In this document: piece by piece, positions 35,001 to 45,832 of the stretch | Layout: each line of letters begins with the position of its first letter | Numbering within the stretch: position 1 is the stretch's first letter | Assembly (NCBI RefSeq): GCF_025370935.1 | Contig: NC_133477.1 | Span: forward strand, 3,431,341 to 3,495,340 | Origin: Choristoneura fumiferana | Lineage: Eukaryota; Arthropoda; Insecta; Lepidoptera; Tortricidae | Reading direction: 5' to 3' | DNA: 64,000 nt | Translations under genes and position numbers: made by a program | The notes under the pieces: generated by a model | Database searches by the model: none | Told to the model about the DNA's origin: nothing | Seen by the model: only the letters and a program-made list of their open reading frames with translations

Positions 35001-35460
35001 TTAGTGCTGAGGCACCGAATTCAAACTGGTACCTAGATTAAGCTCAAACAAAAAAAGTATTATGTCAGTTTTTTCGGCGGTTAATTTTTTTTGTTAAAAA
35101 GTTTTTATTTTATACTTTTTTTCCACCCTAGGGGTATTTTATTCCAAATATAATACCAATTTCAACGTTTACCCTATCCAATAAAAAAAGAATTATGAAA
35201 ATCAGACTACTCTGTAAAAAGTTATGCCTGGTCATACAGTAAAATCAGTGACTGAACAATCAATCATACCCTGTTTTCCTACCCTTAGAGTAGGAATATT
35301 TTTCCAAATTTAAATGGGACCACTCTCGGGGTATATACACATTCCGATAAAAAAGAATCATCAAAATCGGACTACTCTGTAAAAAGTTATGCGTGGTCAT
35401 ACATAAATAAAAAAATATACGCGTCGACTTGATAACCTCCTCCGTTTTTTTTTCGTGGGA
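35001..35460 (+). repeat. Repeat 3' region with internal duplication
   Basis: A block of about 50 bp (CTACTCTGTAAAAAGTTATG + GTGGTCATAC-type) occurs at 35186-35237 and again at 35353-35404. The segment ends ACGCGTCGACTTGATAACCT before CCTCCGTTTTT, a recurrent lepidopteran repeat end. A weaker relative is at 58990-59120. Confidence 0.5.
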
Positions 35461-36989
35461 CTTAAGTAATTTTTCGAAAGGAACGTTGTCTTATCTATAC
35501 AGACACGTTACTACTACATACAACAGGTCATCCTTTTTAAGTTTACCTGTAAGTGCAATAAAGAGCCTTCCTTTTTTCCTCATTGAGGCTTTGATTCGCT
35601 AAACCAAAACCTACATTTTTTGTTGAATAAAAATCTGGTTAGCTGAGTTTGGCTTTAATATTGTAGTAGGCAGTAAAATGTGTACAGTTTATTTTTGCAA
35701 ATTTAAAAACTTGTTTCTTCTTATGGTTTTGTAATTAATGTGGGAATGATTTGATTTAAACGAGCGACTGAATGACTGAAGACTACTGCGGAGTGAATGA
35801 GACGAGCGAGTGAGTGAAAGAGATTTGATTTGGGTTTTGATCGGGTGAGCCTACTTGCTAGTTGTGATTTTCGTTATTTCTCTTGATGTCAGTGTATTAT
35901 AGTTTTATTTTTTAGTACACTTTTTCTTACTTTAATTCGAAAAGTTTGTTTTTCTTCACACGATCCCACATTAATTGGCGTTTCGTAAAGTGAGACCAGT
36001 AGGTTTATCTACTACTTTAAAGTCAAAGAAAGAGGGGAACTTTAAAAGTTTTAACACCTTCAAAATCTCTTTATATTTTTTTCTATAACAACTAAATAAA
36101 AACCTATGAATCACTCTCAAAGCTCATAGTCTTCATTTTCGATCAAAATCAGCTCCAGGGGCCATCAAATTTAATCAACCTCGTAAACAAATCCATCCAT
36201 TGATCACCCTCTTATCTGATTCAAGCCGGTTCAATCCGGAAAATTCTGGAATATTCCGGATCACGAACGCCGCATTATAAAAATGGCTGCGGAAATAGGG
36301 ACGAGGTGTGATCATGGATTGAATTTGCCACGATTTGTTTTTGGGCTGTTTAGACGGTATTTTATGATGAGGTAAAAATTGAAGCATTTTATATTGAGAT
36401 TTTGTGTAGGATGATATTAGTATGTCGATAAAATAAAACCGTTGTATGGCTAGGTATATGACTTGCTGGCAAACTTCATTGAAGTGCAACCTTACTTTAA
36501 TATTCTTCTAAGTATTAAAATAGGTACTATTATTCCGATTCAGGTGAAAGTTTTCCTATAATGTTTTCTAATAAACCTTATTTTAGCTTTGATGATTAAT
36601 TTTAATTATTTTGGTTTTTTTAGACCTTGTTTTGTCTGCCATTATTCTCTTAAAATAATATTCTGGGCATATTATTGGGTGATTCTGGGTTCTCCTTACT
36701 CTGATTACTGTGATTCTGAGTAAGGTGAACCCAGAAATACCTAATTAAGAAAAAAAAATTATAGCGCCATTTAAGTGAAAATGCCCTTTTATAACCTTTA
36801 TTGTACTTATAATGATAAGCAGTGTAGAAATGCAAATCAAATGCTTTTTATATCACAATAAAAATTACTTGTACTTAATATAAGCAAGTAAGAATCGCGG
36901 AAAAAAAATTGAAAAATTTGCCACAGTCCGATGAACGAAGACACAAGTACTGTTGAAGTTGGTATGATTTTGTTTCTTCTCCGTTATAA
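35461..36989. other. Upstream flank of the first recognised chitinase exon
   Basis: AT-rich DNA. No CpG-rich block or clear TATA/initiator arrangement that I would call a promoter. If 37029 is an internal exon, this is intron. Confidence 0.35.
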
Positions 36990-37028
36990 ATGTTGACCCA
37001 TAATAATGTGTTATTTTGTTTGTTTCAG

Positions 37029-37107
37029 TGGCCACCCAGATTACTTCGGTGGACAGCCACCGTGGTGTTGATACTCGCCGTTATTGCTCCCACCTCAGAT
37101 TCAACCA
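37029..37107 (+). CDS. Cht7: Cht7-like chitinase, N-terminal anchor exon
   Basis: Short coding exon, 79 nt, preceded by a pyrimidine-rich tract ending in CAG and followed by GTAAG. It encodes 26 residues beginning WPPRLLRW, then a hydrophobic run (roughly residues 9-20, TATVVLILAVIA) and a polar APTSDST. Positive residues before a single hydrophobic segment suit a signal anchor or signal peptide. Group III insect chitinases are known to carry an N-terminal membrane segment. The exon ends one base into a Thr codon, which is completed by the exon at 41486. The start is unsettled: an ATG at 36990 lies in the same open frame 13 codons upstream and could initiate without splicing, although its context is weak (T at -3) and the acceptor at 37028 looks strong. 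Assignment rests on frame continuity and the downstream GH18 exons. Confidence 0.72.
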
Positions 37108-37681
37108 GTAAGTATTTTTTATCAACCACCTGTAGCAGTATCACACTACAAGTAAATACAACCAACTGACGTGACGACCAGGCGAAAGTGGCGTTCATCC
37201 ATTGATAGCTTAAGTTATATTTCCGGACACATACATATACAACCTAAGGCTTTTCAGGCTAAAGTGTTAGGCTGTTAATTAACCAGCGAGTTATTTTCAA
37301 GTTTTACCGGAAGCATAAGCTTTTATCTGTAAAGTTAACTGACACTTCTGAGTGTGGCATTTAAATAAATTTGCAACGTATTTCCTCCAAAATCGGTCCA
37401 AAAAACGTTACATTATTGACGTCCATTCAGCTGTGCACTGTCGAGATTTATGGCTGTTAATACCACAATTTATTCGACTGCGACACCCAGCACACGTCAC
37501 TTTGGGACGTTTTTATTGCTCACTTCAAATAAAAAAATATTTTTACAGCTTTTATGGGATTCTTTCCACCTATCTTCTAATTTAAAAATGAACTTACCTC
37601 TACTAATTTTCAGAGGCTATAATTGTTACAAAATTAGTGTACATTAGTACTTAGTCATTAGATTCAGCAGTTGAATTGAAA

Positions 37682-37830
37682 TTCAAGGATTATACTAAAT
37701 TCAGGTATTATACTAAATTCAGGGATTATACTAAATTCAGGTATTATACTAAATTCAGGTATTATACTAAATTCAGGTATTATACTAAATTCAGGTATTA
37801 TACTAAATTCAGGGATTATACTAAATTCCT
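37682..37830. repeat. 18-bp minisatellite, 8 units
   Basis: Eight tandem copies of an 18-bp unit of the form TATACTAAATTCAGGTAT, varying only at GGTAT/GGGAT. Because 18 is a multiple of three, one frame stays open and reads as repeated YTKFRY/D, an artefact of the repeat. It lies 575 bp beyond exon 37029-37107. Confidence 0.95.
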
Positions 37831-38758
37831 CATCGTGGTTTTATTGACGTTGCATTATAAACAGAGCCACATTTAATTATTATATTTCCAGCGGATGAGA
37901 TTTCGAGATTTTATCCCGATCCCGTGGGAATATTGGGATAAAATGTTGCCAATGTGTTATTCTATATTCAGCTATCTTCATACCAGGTTTCATCTAAAAC
38001 CGCCCAGCCATTTTAACGTCAAGAAGTACCAATCAAAGCATTCGTAATTTTACAATAACGACTAACATAGGACTAGAAACTTTTTTTTGGGCAAAATCTG
38101 ACCAGCAATTATCCTGTCGTCTCCTAATGGCATAGATGAGAATTAAGATAACACACTGGCCTGGAAAAAGCCTACATTTTAGCAAAAGCTGTAATAAAAT
38201 ACCAAAAAAGGTCCCTTGCCATAACGACAAATACGTTTCATTGAAAGTCCTCGGGAAAAATAACCCCATAACCGATTTCAAGAGGATAAACAGAGAACGC
38301 CTTAAATTCTTTTCACACGGGAGAAAACGATACAAACCTATACGAGTACCAAAATCTTATACCTAACATAACTAAGAGTTAAAACAATTTTTCCCATTCG
38401 CGTTTTCAAAAACATCTTGGTCCCGCTATCTGCAAATTGAAGCTTGAACAATGAGCATTTTCGGTTGATTTTCGTTTGGGGGACAGAACCTATCATTTAC
38501 TACGCGCCCCTCATGAGCACTTGAATTCTAAATGTGTAGGAAATTTTATTACTCGGAACAGATTGGAAAATAGTGGCCAGGAATTGCTTGTATGCGAATT
38601 TGTCGTGCGTTATTGTTTCGGATAATTTTGTTGGCGAAATGGAATTGTTGAGATGGGAATGAAACCGGTTTTATTACTCAGATGAAATATGGTTGTTAGA
38701 ATGTCAATTTAAATCCTAGGGTTTAAAAAAAATGATGTTTTGACCTTAATACGACTTC
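37831..38758. other. Intron DNA, nothing recognised
   Basis: AT-rich, no repeat boundaries or additional exon seen. Confidence 0.4.
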
Positions 38759-39035
38759 AGACGACCAGATGGCCTAGTGGTTAGAGAACCTTACTACGAA
38801 GCTTGAGATCCCGGGTTCGATTCCCGTGTCGGGGCAGATATTTGAATGAAAAATACGAATGTTTGTTCTTGAGTCTTGGGTGTTTAATATGTATTTAAGT
38901 ATGTTTCTATCTATATAATTATATTTATCCGTTCCTTAGTACCCATAACACAAGCTTTGCAAAGCTTACTTTGGGACTAGGTCATTTGGTGTAAATTGTC
39001 CCGTGATATTTTGATATTTGATATTTAATAAAACT
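38759..39035 (+). mobile_element. SINE family B, full length
   Basis: tRNA-derived head (GATGGCCTAGTGGTTAGAGA as A box, CCGGGTTCGATTCCCGTGTC as B box) followed by the body GTTCTTGAGTCTTGGGTGTT, TAGTACCCATAACACAAGCT and GGGACTAGGTCATTTGGTGT. It ends in a TGATATTTGATATT-type tail. Five other partial copies are in the window. Confidence 0.85.
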
Positions 39036-39373
39036 TCCAGGTTTTGAGATACTTAAAAATACAAAATAATTCAATATCACAAAATTTAAAAAAATACTTT
39101 CTAGGCCAAATTTTAAACTTAAGTATAAGTACGTATATCCTGAAAAACTGCATGTTTCCTGAATAAAGAGTTAATAGCTGTATTGATCTGAAATAGTTAG
39201 GTATCTAATAGTGATAGATTTTTAACCAGTTTAGGACTTTCGGAGGTGTCCCTCTAGCATCTTCTAAGTCTTCTGTCCACGGCTTCTCCGAAGATGAATA
39301 CATATAAGACAAGCTAGTTTTCTATCTAGTAGATATTTTTAATAATACTTAATTAAAACACCTTTATGATAGG
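39036..39373. other. Intron DNA, nothing recognised
   Basis: No recognised element. Confidence 0.35.
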
Positions 39374-39507
39374 TACAGTCTCCTGCATTAATATCTGCCG
39401 CAGCGGAGCGTGCAAAAATATCTGACACGTCCTACCCGCCCTAGAAATAGAGTCGTATCAGATATTTATGCACGCTTTGCTATCAGATATTGGTGCTGGG
39501 GACTGTA
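39374..39507. mobile_element. MITE family U, copy 2
   Basis: TACAGTCTCCTGCATTAATA and ATTGGTGCTGGGGACTGTA are imperfect complements. The interior shares CCCTAGAAATAGAGTCGTAT with the copy at 10092-10212. Confidence 0.7.
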
Positions 39508-39829
39508 TTTAAGCTGTCTGCCAAATTTCGAATTTCAGTCTTACAACATTTGATTTGTAGAATAATGAAAAAATAGTGATACCTATAGATTTTTGTAAGG
39601 ATCTTTACAAAGGTTTAAACCCGTCTGTTTCGGCTCTCCTTTTTCTAGAGAACGGTCCTTACTCATTGTCTGGGCGCACGTAGTAATGAAATGTAAGTAA
39701 ATGTATGGGACTTGTTCCACGAATCGATTCTAAAAGTATTTGAATTTCTGTCTTAGAATCTATATGTTTCTATCTGAATATGATTTTCTTTTTGTACGAT
39801 ATGTATGAATTTCCTGCTCATTATTTGGC

Positions 39830-40135
39830 CGTCCCAATTCAGACGTACCTCAGAGGGTTTTTAGGGTTCAGTACCTCAAAAGGAACTGTTTACGGAACTC
39901 TCGGCGTGCTAATCCAACTCGCACTTGGATGGTTTTACAAGCCTTTATGTAACTTACCATGTTTGATGTTATTTTTTTGGGGTCAAATCTTGCAAATTCA
40001 TTTCAACCCACTTTCAGTGGTCGGATTGACTAAATTTGCTATACACACGTAGGTTGGATTACAATACAAGTACCTACAGTCAACAAAAAGTACAGTCAGC
40101 AAAAAACTCGTTTTCGTATAAATTAACAAGAATAT
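39830..40135 (+). repeat. Fragment of the large GGGTTC-type repeat
   Basis: TTAGGGTTCAGTACCTCAAA, CCAACTCGCACTTGGATGGT, CACTTTCAGTGGTCGGATTG and AGTCAACAAAAAGTACAGTC. Parts recur at 59640-60330. Confidence 0.5.
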
Positions 40136-40154
40136 TTGTTTTTTTTATATATTT

Positions 40155-40291
40155 ATATATGGTTCTCTGAGAGTGATCGCTTTTAAGCGATAAGACCGCC
40201 TATTGTCTACCCTGAATGTATGTGTAATATAGATTTTTTGTACTGATTTGTGGTGTGCAATAAAGAATATTTGTATTGAATTGTATTGTAT
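40155..40291 (+). mobile_element. Retroelement 3' end family L, copy 3
   Basis: GATCGCTTTTAAGCGATAAG, ACCGCCTATTGTCTACCCTG, GTGCAATAAAGAATA and a (TTGTATTGAA)-type tail. Confidence 0.7.
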
Positions 40292-40782
40292 TTTGCGAGT
40301 ACCTTCCTTTAAGTTTCTGTCTGTTCTGAACATGTTTTTACAATCACATGGCATTTAGATACTCGTCGGGTTGCTACGTGGATATAAATACCAGAATTTT
40401 ATCAAACCTGTTCTAAAGTTGTCTCATTTGGATAAAAGAATATGTTTACGCTGATACGTTTTATAAACTTTGCCGTCAACATTAGTAAAAAGATTTTAAG
40501 GCTATAAAAAACCAAGTGTGAGTCAGGCCTGGAATGATTCATACCTTTCACCAAGTAATTGGATAACATCCTGAGTGAAAGAAATATATAATTAGTCGAT
40601 TATAAAAAATATTGGGCATGTTTTTCAATATTTTTTCAATCAAACAAAAGATGACAAAGATAAGCGGGTCACAGTTCGGTAATAGGGGACCGTAACATCA
40701 CGTCTGTACGCAAGTCCTAATGTGCCAAGGTCTGAAGTGACATGAAACTTTATCGAACTAATCTCCTAACTTCTTTGTTTTA

Positions 40783-41342
40783 AGCCCCCGACGCAAAAAG
40801 AGGGGTGTTGTAAATTTGACCGCTATTAAACTCAAACTCACAATATTTATCATTTTTTTTTGAGTCTTTTGTATTTTTTTTTATTTCAACTCCAAATTTG
40901 TTACTTGTACGGGTATCCGTGAAACCATATCGAAAATACAAACTGAGACATGGATGCGCAGAAAAACCAAAAAAAGAGACCAGCGCTGGAATCGAACCCA
41001 GGTCCTCAGCAATCCGTGCTGCGTGCTATAACCCCTACACCACCGCTGGACAGGAATATTAATAACAATAATATTAATTCACAACATTTATTGACATAGA
41101 AAACACACTACATCACAACAAAGACAGTAAAAACATAAATAGAAGAAGAGAGAAAAATTAGAGACGTTGTGCTGTAGTGTGATGCCAAAAGGACTCGCAT
41201 CATATGCTATGTCGTGCGTCTGTCTGTCTGTGGCACCGTAGCTCTTAAACGGGTACATCGATTTGAATGTGATTTTTTTAATTCGAAAGCAGGTTTTCTA
41301 GCGATGGTTCAGCCGTTTTTGAGATATTGAACTTTTTTCATA
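40783..41342 (+). mobile_element. Family F MITE-like repeat, copy 4, split by an insertion
   Basis: The left part 40783-40826 (CCCCCGACGCAAAAAGAGGG) and the right part 41211-41342 (TGGCACCGTAGCTCTTAAAC) belong to one family F copy. GCTAT at 40822-40826 and 41206-41210 brackets the intruding sequence. The 3' end is truncated. Confidence 0.75.
40827..41205 (-). mobile_element. tRNA-headed SINE C inserted in family F
   Basis: The minus strand carries a tRNA-like head: CAGCGGTGGTGTAGGGGTTA (A box) and GGACCTGGGTTCGATTCCAG (B box), near 40985-41052. AAAAATACAAA-type body lies to its left. The same head fragment appears at 49790-49826. Confidence 0.7.
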
Positions 41343-41485
41343 TAATTAAAAAACTGTTTTCTAAATGTTTAATAATAGGCAACTTTAACGAGAACGCTAT
41401 CGAAACGTTCGTATAACAAACTTTAGGCTCAGGCCGTGTCCTCTCTTTATAAAAATACCTAGCTTACAATTTTTTTTCTTTACAG

Positions 41486-41688
41486 CTGTCCGAAGAAGAC
41501 TGCGCAAACCTACGAAAGTGTCGACCTCAGTCTCAACTAGCGTATCACGGTCCACAGACCAAGTGATATCGGCTAGCGTGAACAGGCCGAAGATACGCAG
41601 TCGCCCGAGCATAGCCAGTCGGAAGTCTTCGGCTGCGATCGACAACTCAGTGGCGACTGAAGATCACAAAGACAAAGATGGTTATAAG
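41486..41688 (+). CDS. Cht7: Cht7-like chitinase, Ser/Thr-rich basic linker exon
   Basis: Exon of 203 nt between a strong acceptor (T-rich tract, TTTACAG) and the donor AAG|GTTAGT. The first two bases finish the Thr codon from the previous exon, then 67 codons follow, ending DHKDKDGYK in phase 0. The peptide is rich in Ser, Thr, Arg and Lys (TVRRRLRKPTKVSTSVSTSV at its start) with no recognisable fold. It is probably the extracellular stalk between membrane anchor and catalytic domain, a possible O-glycosylation region. Ending in DGYK and continuing VVCYYTNW in the next exon gives the expected entry into the first GH18 domain. The ATG at 41518 inside the exon is an internal Met and not a start. 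A SINE lies 20 nt beyond the donor. Confidence 0.85.
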
Positions 41689-41708
41689 GTTAGTAGTAGT
41701 TTTTTAAT

Positions 41709-41989
41709 CATCATCATCCCAGCCTATATACGTTCCACTGCAGGGCACAGGCCACCCCTCAGAATGAGAGGGCTTGGGCCCAGTGCGGATTCGGTTTGTG
41801 CAGGTTTCCTCACGATGTTTTCCTTCATCGTAAAGCTCGTGGTAAATTTCAAATGTAATTCCGCACATGAATTTCGAAAAACTCAGAGGTGCGAGCCGAG
41901 GTTTGAACCCATGATCCTCTGCTTGAGAGGCCATAGGTCAAACCACTCGGCCACCACGGCTTCCCACGCCACCACGGCTTCCCACACAC
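41709..41989 (-). mobile_element. SINE family A, copy 4, just inside the intron after exon 41486-41688
   Basis: Minus-strand family A copy from the tail CATCATCATCCCAGCC to the head CGGCCACCACGGCTTCCCA, with the last about 20 bp of the head duplicated (CCACCACGGCTTCCCAC twice). The 11-bp duplication AGTTTTTTAAT lies at 41698-41708 and 41990-42000. The left one begins 10 nt after the chitinase exon ends. Confidence 0.92.
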
Positions 41990-42000
41990 AGTTTTTTAAT

Positions 42001-42949
42001 ACCTAGGTTTAAAGGGTTGAGTTTGATCACAACCATGTTACCCGTACCTATACCCTAGATTTTATAAGGCCCAGACGTTTAGAGAATACAGTCTCAGGGA
42101 AGAAGTTCCAATCCTCTGCTGTAAGCCGGTTAAAGTCTGCCACCATGAGCCCTCCCTTTCCTAGTCGTAATGGTTGTTTCTACTGTACGCCCCCATATCC
42201 TATAAAGTACCTCATATTATATAATTAAAAACTAAAAACGAGTAATCAAAGACTCGACCTAAAAAAATCCTCAGCTTCCAAAATGCTTTGTAGCCATTCT
42301 AAGAATGTTGACAACACAAGACTGAAGACCCTGTCTAATGTTGGCCGACCTGTGAAAGAAAGGACGCGGTAAAAGTACTTCTCCATTTTGTAATTAAAGT
42401 TGGCATGTCAATTTGAATTCTATAGTTCAAAGTTATTACAAAAGTTACCGCGAACATGTAAATAATTAAAGTTTGATTTAGATTTTTATTAGGCACTTTA
42501 AGTTTCTTCGTTCTATTGTGTTAAATAGTAGCCCATGACTTTACTACCAAACTTATTTACTTACTGTTTTTCGGGATAAAACTATGTCTTTCCCAGGGTG
42601 TCACGCTATGTTTATACAAAATTCTAGAATACTTTAAGTGTAAAAACAAACTCATACTCACAAGCATACTTTTTGCTTAATAAGAGTCTCCAACCTCGTC
42701 TGTAAACCATGTGAAAACACCCAAATAAACTTTTTCATTTTCACATTCATATGAATTAGAATTAAACGTGAGAGGCATTGAATTAGGAGGCACGGAAGTA
42801 CCCTTCAGCTAAGTCGGGCACAACTACGTTCGTCTTGAAGCAACTCACGCCACTTTTGATTAGAGGTGACAACGTCCGACAACACACTTTATAATGGATC
42901 GACATTACATTGAAAAAACTTGACCACCTCGCACTCTTGAACAAAGTGA
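42001..42949. other. Intron DNA, nothing recognised
   Basis: No exon-like or repeat signature identified. Confidence 0.35.
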
Positions 42950-42954
42950 TTGCC

Positions 42955-43170
42955 GGATGTTAAGACCTTTTGCAAGATCTATCCGGGTTGCTACACTATT
43001 ACTATTTTACTTACTAATGCTGCCGTTAAGCAGCAGTGCTTGTAATGTGTAACGACGTTGAGAGTATCGAAGCCAAAGTCGGCCACAAAAAGGTCTCCAT
43101 CTTAACATTATAGGTTGTCAAGGCATCGCCAATCCATTTGGTGGTGCGGTTGAATGTAGGCGCTAACCAT
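42955..43170 (+). repeat. Family G repeat, strongly diverged
   Basis: TGCAAGATCTATCCGGGTTG, AATGCTGCCGTTAAGCAGCA + GTGCTTG follow the order of family G at 47420-47500, but identity decays downstream. Confidence 0.45.
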
Positions 43171-43221
43171 TACGAGACTCACTCGTTTTTTTCCCTTCTT
43201 CGTTATGTATACAAAATAAAA

Positions 43222-43383
43222 TCTTATTATATAAAAATGAATCCCTATTTTCCATTGTCACGGCATCACGCGTGAACGGCTGGACCGCTTTCGCTAATTC
43301 TTTTTTTGTTGTGTTTGCTCCTGACAGATTTAGAATTAAAAAAAAAAACTACACCGGGTGCGGAGCCGCGGGCACCAGCTAGT
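43222..43383 (+). mobile_element. Helitron-like family H, variant
   Basis: TTATTATATAAAAATGAATC, CGGCTGGACCGCTTTCGCTA, and the end GGAGCCGCGGGCACCAGCTA + GT. The 3' end is of the family H type. A 5'-related fragment is at 58345-58450. Confidence 0.6.
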
Positions 43384-43639
43384 CAACAATAATTTTCTTC
43401 GTAAACATTTTGATTTTCAATCATGTTTTTTTACAAGCTTTTATTTAACTCGCAACGTTTATGCATTGTGGTTTTAAATTTTCGAATTATGCTTCGACCA
43501 CTTCTTGGTATCAGATTGAGTTAAAACTTGGCAAGCAATTACAGTCAATAAAATGTACAGTCATCAAATGAAACTTACATCAAAAACTTTTTTTTACAAA
43601 AGCTTACTATTGACTGTTGACGACCTGACAGCCGAGTGG

Positions 43640-43745
43640 TGTTCTAATCGTGGGTGTTCTAATCTTAATCTATCTAAGTATGTTTATCCGTTGCTGGGTC
43701 CCCATAACACAAACTTTGCTTCAGAATCAGTATCAAAAATGAGAA
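43640..43745 (+). repeat. SINE family B fragment
   Basis: ATCTATCTAAGTATGTTTAT, CCGTTGCTGGGTCCCCATAA + CACAAACTTTGCTT match the middle of family B. Confidence 0.5.
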
Positions 43746-44419
43746 ATATTTAGTTACAAACATCTTATAGTTTCTTATCCAATGTATAAGGCGTGGAAAT
43801 TATTTGGAGTGGGTACGTTACTTGCTTTGGGACAAGATAAATTTTATTTGGTTTTGATTGTTTCGTACAGAAAAAAAATAAAAATATAATTGACACCAGT
43901 AGTTGTAAAACTTGCCATAAAACGGAATTTCCGACTGTACCACGGAATGTTCTACTTTTCAAACTGGTATTAAGCAGCTATTAGCTGTAGAAAACGACAG
44001 GATACATAGAATTACTCTGTTCCGGTAAATACATTTAGGAAAGTGGTCTCACTGTGAACTTGCCAGGAAAAGACCGCCTTACTAAGATCCAAGCAACAAA
44101 CTTAACTCTACAGCTAGAACCAGCTGTTCATACCGCTCTGAACTGTATCCAACCGTTTTAAGAGTGTGTTTCAAGCTAGCAATGGAACTCGTATGTTGTT
44201 TTTTTCACGAAATGCAACGCGGATATATATAAGCTTTTGAGCGTGAAGTTGTTAGCCTTCAAAACGCGTATTTGCTTAAGCGTTTTGCGGTTTCTAAGGG
44301 CCTTATTATTTAAAGTGTAAAGCTTATAATGCTTTACTATTTGGATTCTGGGTAGCTTAAATGCCTTAAAAGGGAAATGTCATTAATGTTTCATCTGGAA
44401 TAATGGGTACTGGTCATTG
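43746..44419. other. Intron DNA, nothing recognised
   Basis: No recognised element. Confidence 0.35.
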
Positions 44420-44880
44420 ATATATCCTACTATAAGTATACGCAATTTTATAAACGCAAAAGTTTGTGAGTGTGTGTATGTGTGTATGTTTGTTACTCTT
44501 TCACGATAAAACGGCTGGCCGAATTTGGGCCAATCAACTATTTTACCGACACTTTGGGCGTCTCCTGCGTTACCAAAAAATCGTACTTCCAACAAGATAT
44601 TTCACGGTTTAATAGCTTAAAGTTACGTAGAATGGCATGTATTCATGTACACCATCTACTAAATTACAGAAAAAACATGTTTACTTACAAAAATCTGCAA
44701 ATATGAAAAATGTCGCGGACAGATTAGTGTCGGTAAAAAAGTTGATTGGCCCATTTATCTGAAATTTAGTATGTAGAAAGCTGGACGTCTGGAATAACAC
44801 ATAGGCTACTTTTTATCCCGATGTTCCCACGGGATAGCGATAAAATCTTGAAATGTCAACAGCTGGGATTAAAGTCATGT
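44420..44880 (+). mobile_element. Helitron-like family H remnant
   Basis: TTTTATAAACGCAAAAGTTT, a GTGTGTATGTGTGTATGTTT run, and later AATAACACATAGGCTACTTT + TTATCCCGATGTTCCCACGG. The middle is diverged and includes TTTACCGACACTTTGGGC, whose rough inverse GACAGATTAGTGTCGGTAAA occurs near 44730. Confidence 0.55.
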
Positions 44881-44924
44881 GGCACAAGGTTTTAGTGAAA
44901 CATCAACGAAAACAACGGTATAAT

Positions 44925-45145
44925 AATATTAGGGAATTCTACGGATTTTTTTATTTGATACTCCTTCACACTAAAATTGGTGGACGGATTTGGATGTGGT
45001 AGCTGGACGACTGGAATAACACGTGGGCTACTTTCTATTCCAATATTCCCACGGGATCGTATTTTCATTCCCGACAATTCCCAGATTTCAATTCAACTGC
45101 TGGATGTTATGATTTACGCGTGTGAAGCCGCGAGTAATTATTAAA
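44925..45145 (+). mobile_element. Helitron-like family H remnant, second copy
   Basis: CACACTAAAATTGGTGGACG, GAATAACACGTGGGCTACTT, CCAATATTCCCACGGGATCG and a worn 3' end GTGTGAAGCCGCGAGTAATT. Confidence 0.6.
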
Positions 45146-45169
45146 TTAAAGTAATAGTAATTAAAAAAA

Positions 45170-45697
45170 CTAGCCAAGAGCGTGTCGGACACGCCCGAAA
45201 TAGGGTTTCGTAGCCATTACGAAAAAAATAAGCAATATATTAAGCAATATGGGTGAATATTCCAAGTTTAGGTATATTTTATATCTTTGGCTGCTATTTA
45301 CTCTTAAACTACTAATAATTCTCAAGAAAACTTAACTTTCATAGTTTTCCTTGTAAGTTTGATATACTTATTACCATCCTGATTTTTTTTAAATTTTTGC
45401 ATCCAACCTTCTCTCCTGATTTTTTTAAATGTCCACCCACCCGCATCACGATGCCGCCGCATCGCGGTCGCATCCACCCGCCTATGGGAGGTACACAAAA
45501 AAAAATTTTTTTCATTTTTTTATTATACCATTTTGTCGGCATAGTTTACATATATACTCGTGCAAAATTGCAGTTTTCTAGCATTGAAAGTTCCTGCGCA
45601 AAGCCGACAGACAGATAGACACACAGATAGACAGACAGACATGGTGAAACTATAAGGGTTCCGTTTTTGCCATTTTGGCTACAGAACCCTAAAAAAC
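45170..45697 (+). repeat. Family J repeat, near full length
   Basis: Starts ACTAGCCAAGAGCGTGTCGG + ACACGCCCGAAATAGGGTTT and ends AACTATAAGGGTTCCGTTTT + TGGCTACAGAACCCTAAAAA. A GACAGACAGATAGACACACA run lies near 45610-45640. GGGTTTCGTAGCC at the left and GGCTACAGAACCC at the right are inverted. The central GC-rich block (45430-45490) includes CATCGCGGTCGCATCCACCC. Confidence 0.7.
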
Positions 45698-45832
45698 AGT
45701 TGCACCTAAATAAAAGTCGTTTGGAAACAAGTTTTGGATCTAGGCTGCTGACTAGTATAGCCAAATAAAGACTCGATGACCGCCACGAACATAATCAAAT
45801 GTCATCGGATTTGATGCCCACATGGATATTAT

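Noticed and set aside
36175..36489. 104-codon minus-strand ORF upstream of the chitinase exon
   Set aside because: No recognisable domain or codon bias, and opposite in strand to the gene; treated as chance.
37682..37830. CRISPR-like array
   Set aside because: Units are contiguous with no spacers, and the genome is eukaryotic; this is a minisatellite.
37676..37876. Repetitive ORF reading YTKFR units
   Set aside because: An 18-bp repeat keeps one frame open automatically. No start context, splice sites or homology.
38765..38836. Possible tRNA gene with A and B boxes
   Set aside because: The boxes belong to the head of SINE B: the downstream body recurs at five other sites and the cloverleaf is incomplete.
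41518..42006. 162-codon ORF as a separate gene
   Set aside because: Its first 57 codons are the chitinase linker exon. The remainder runs past the splice donor into intron and the antisense SINE.
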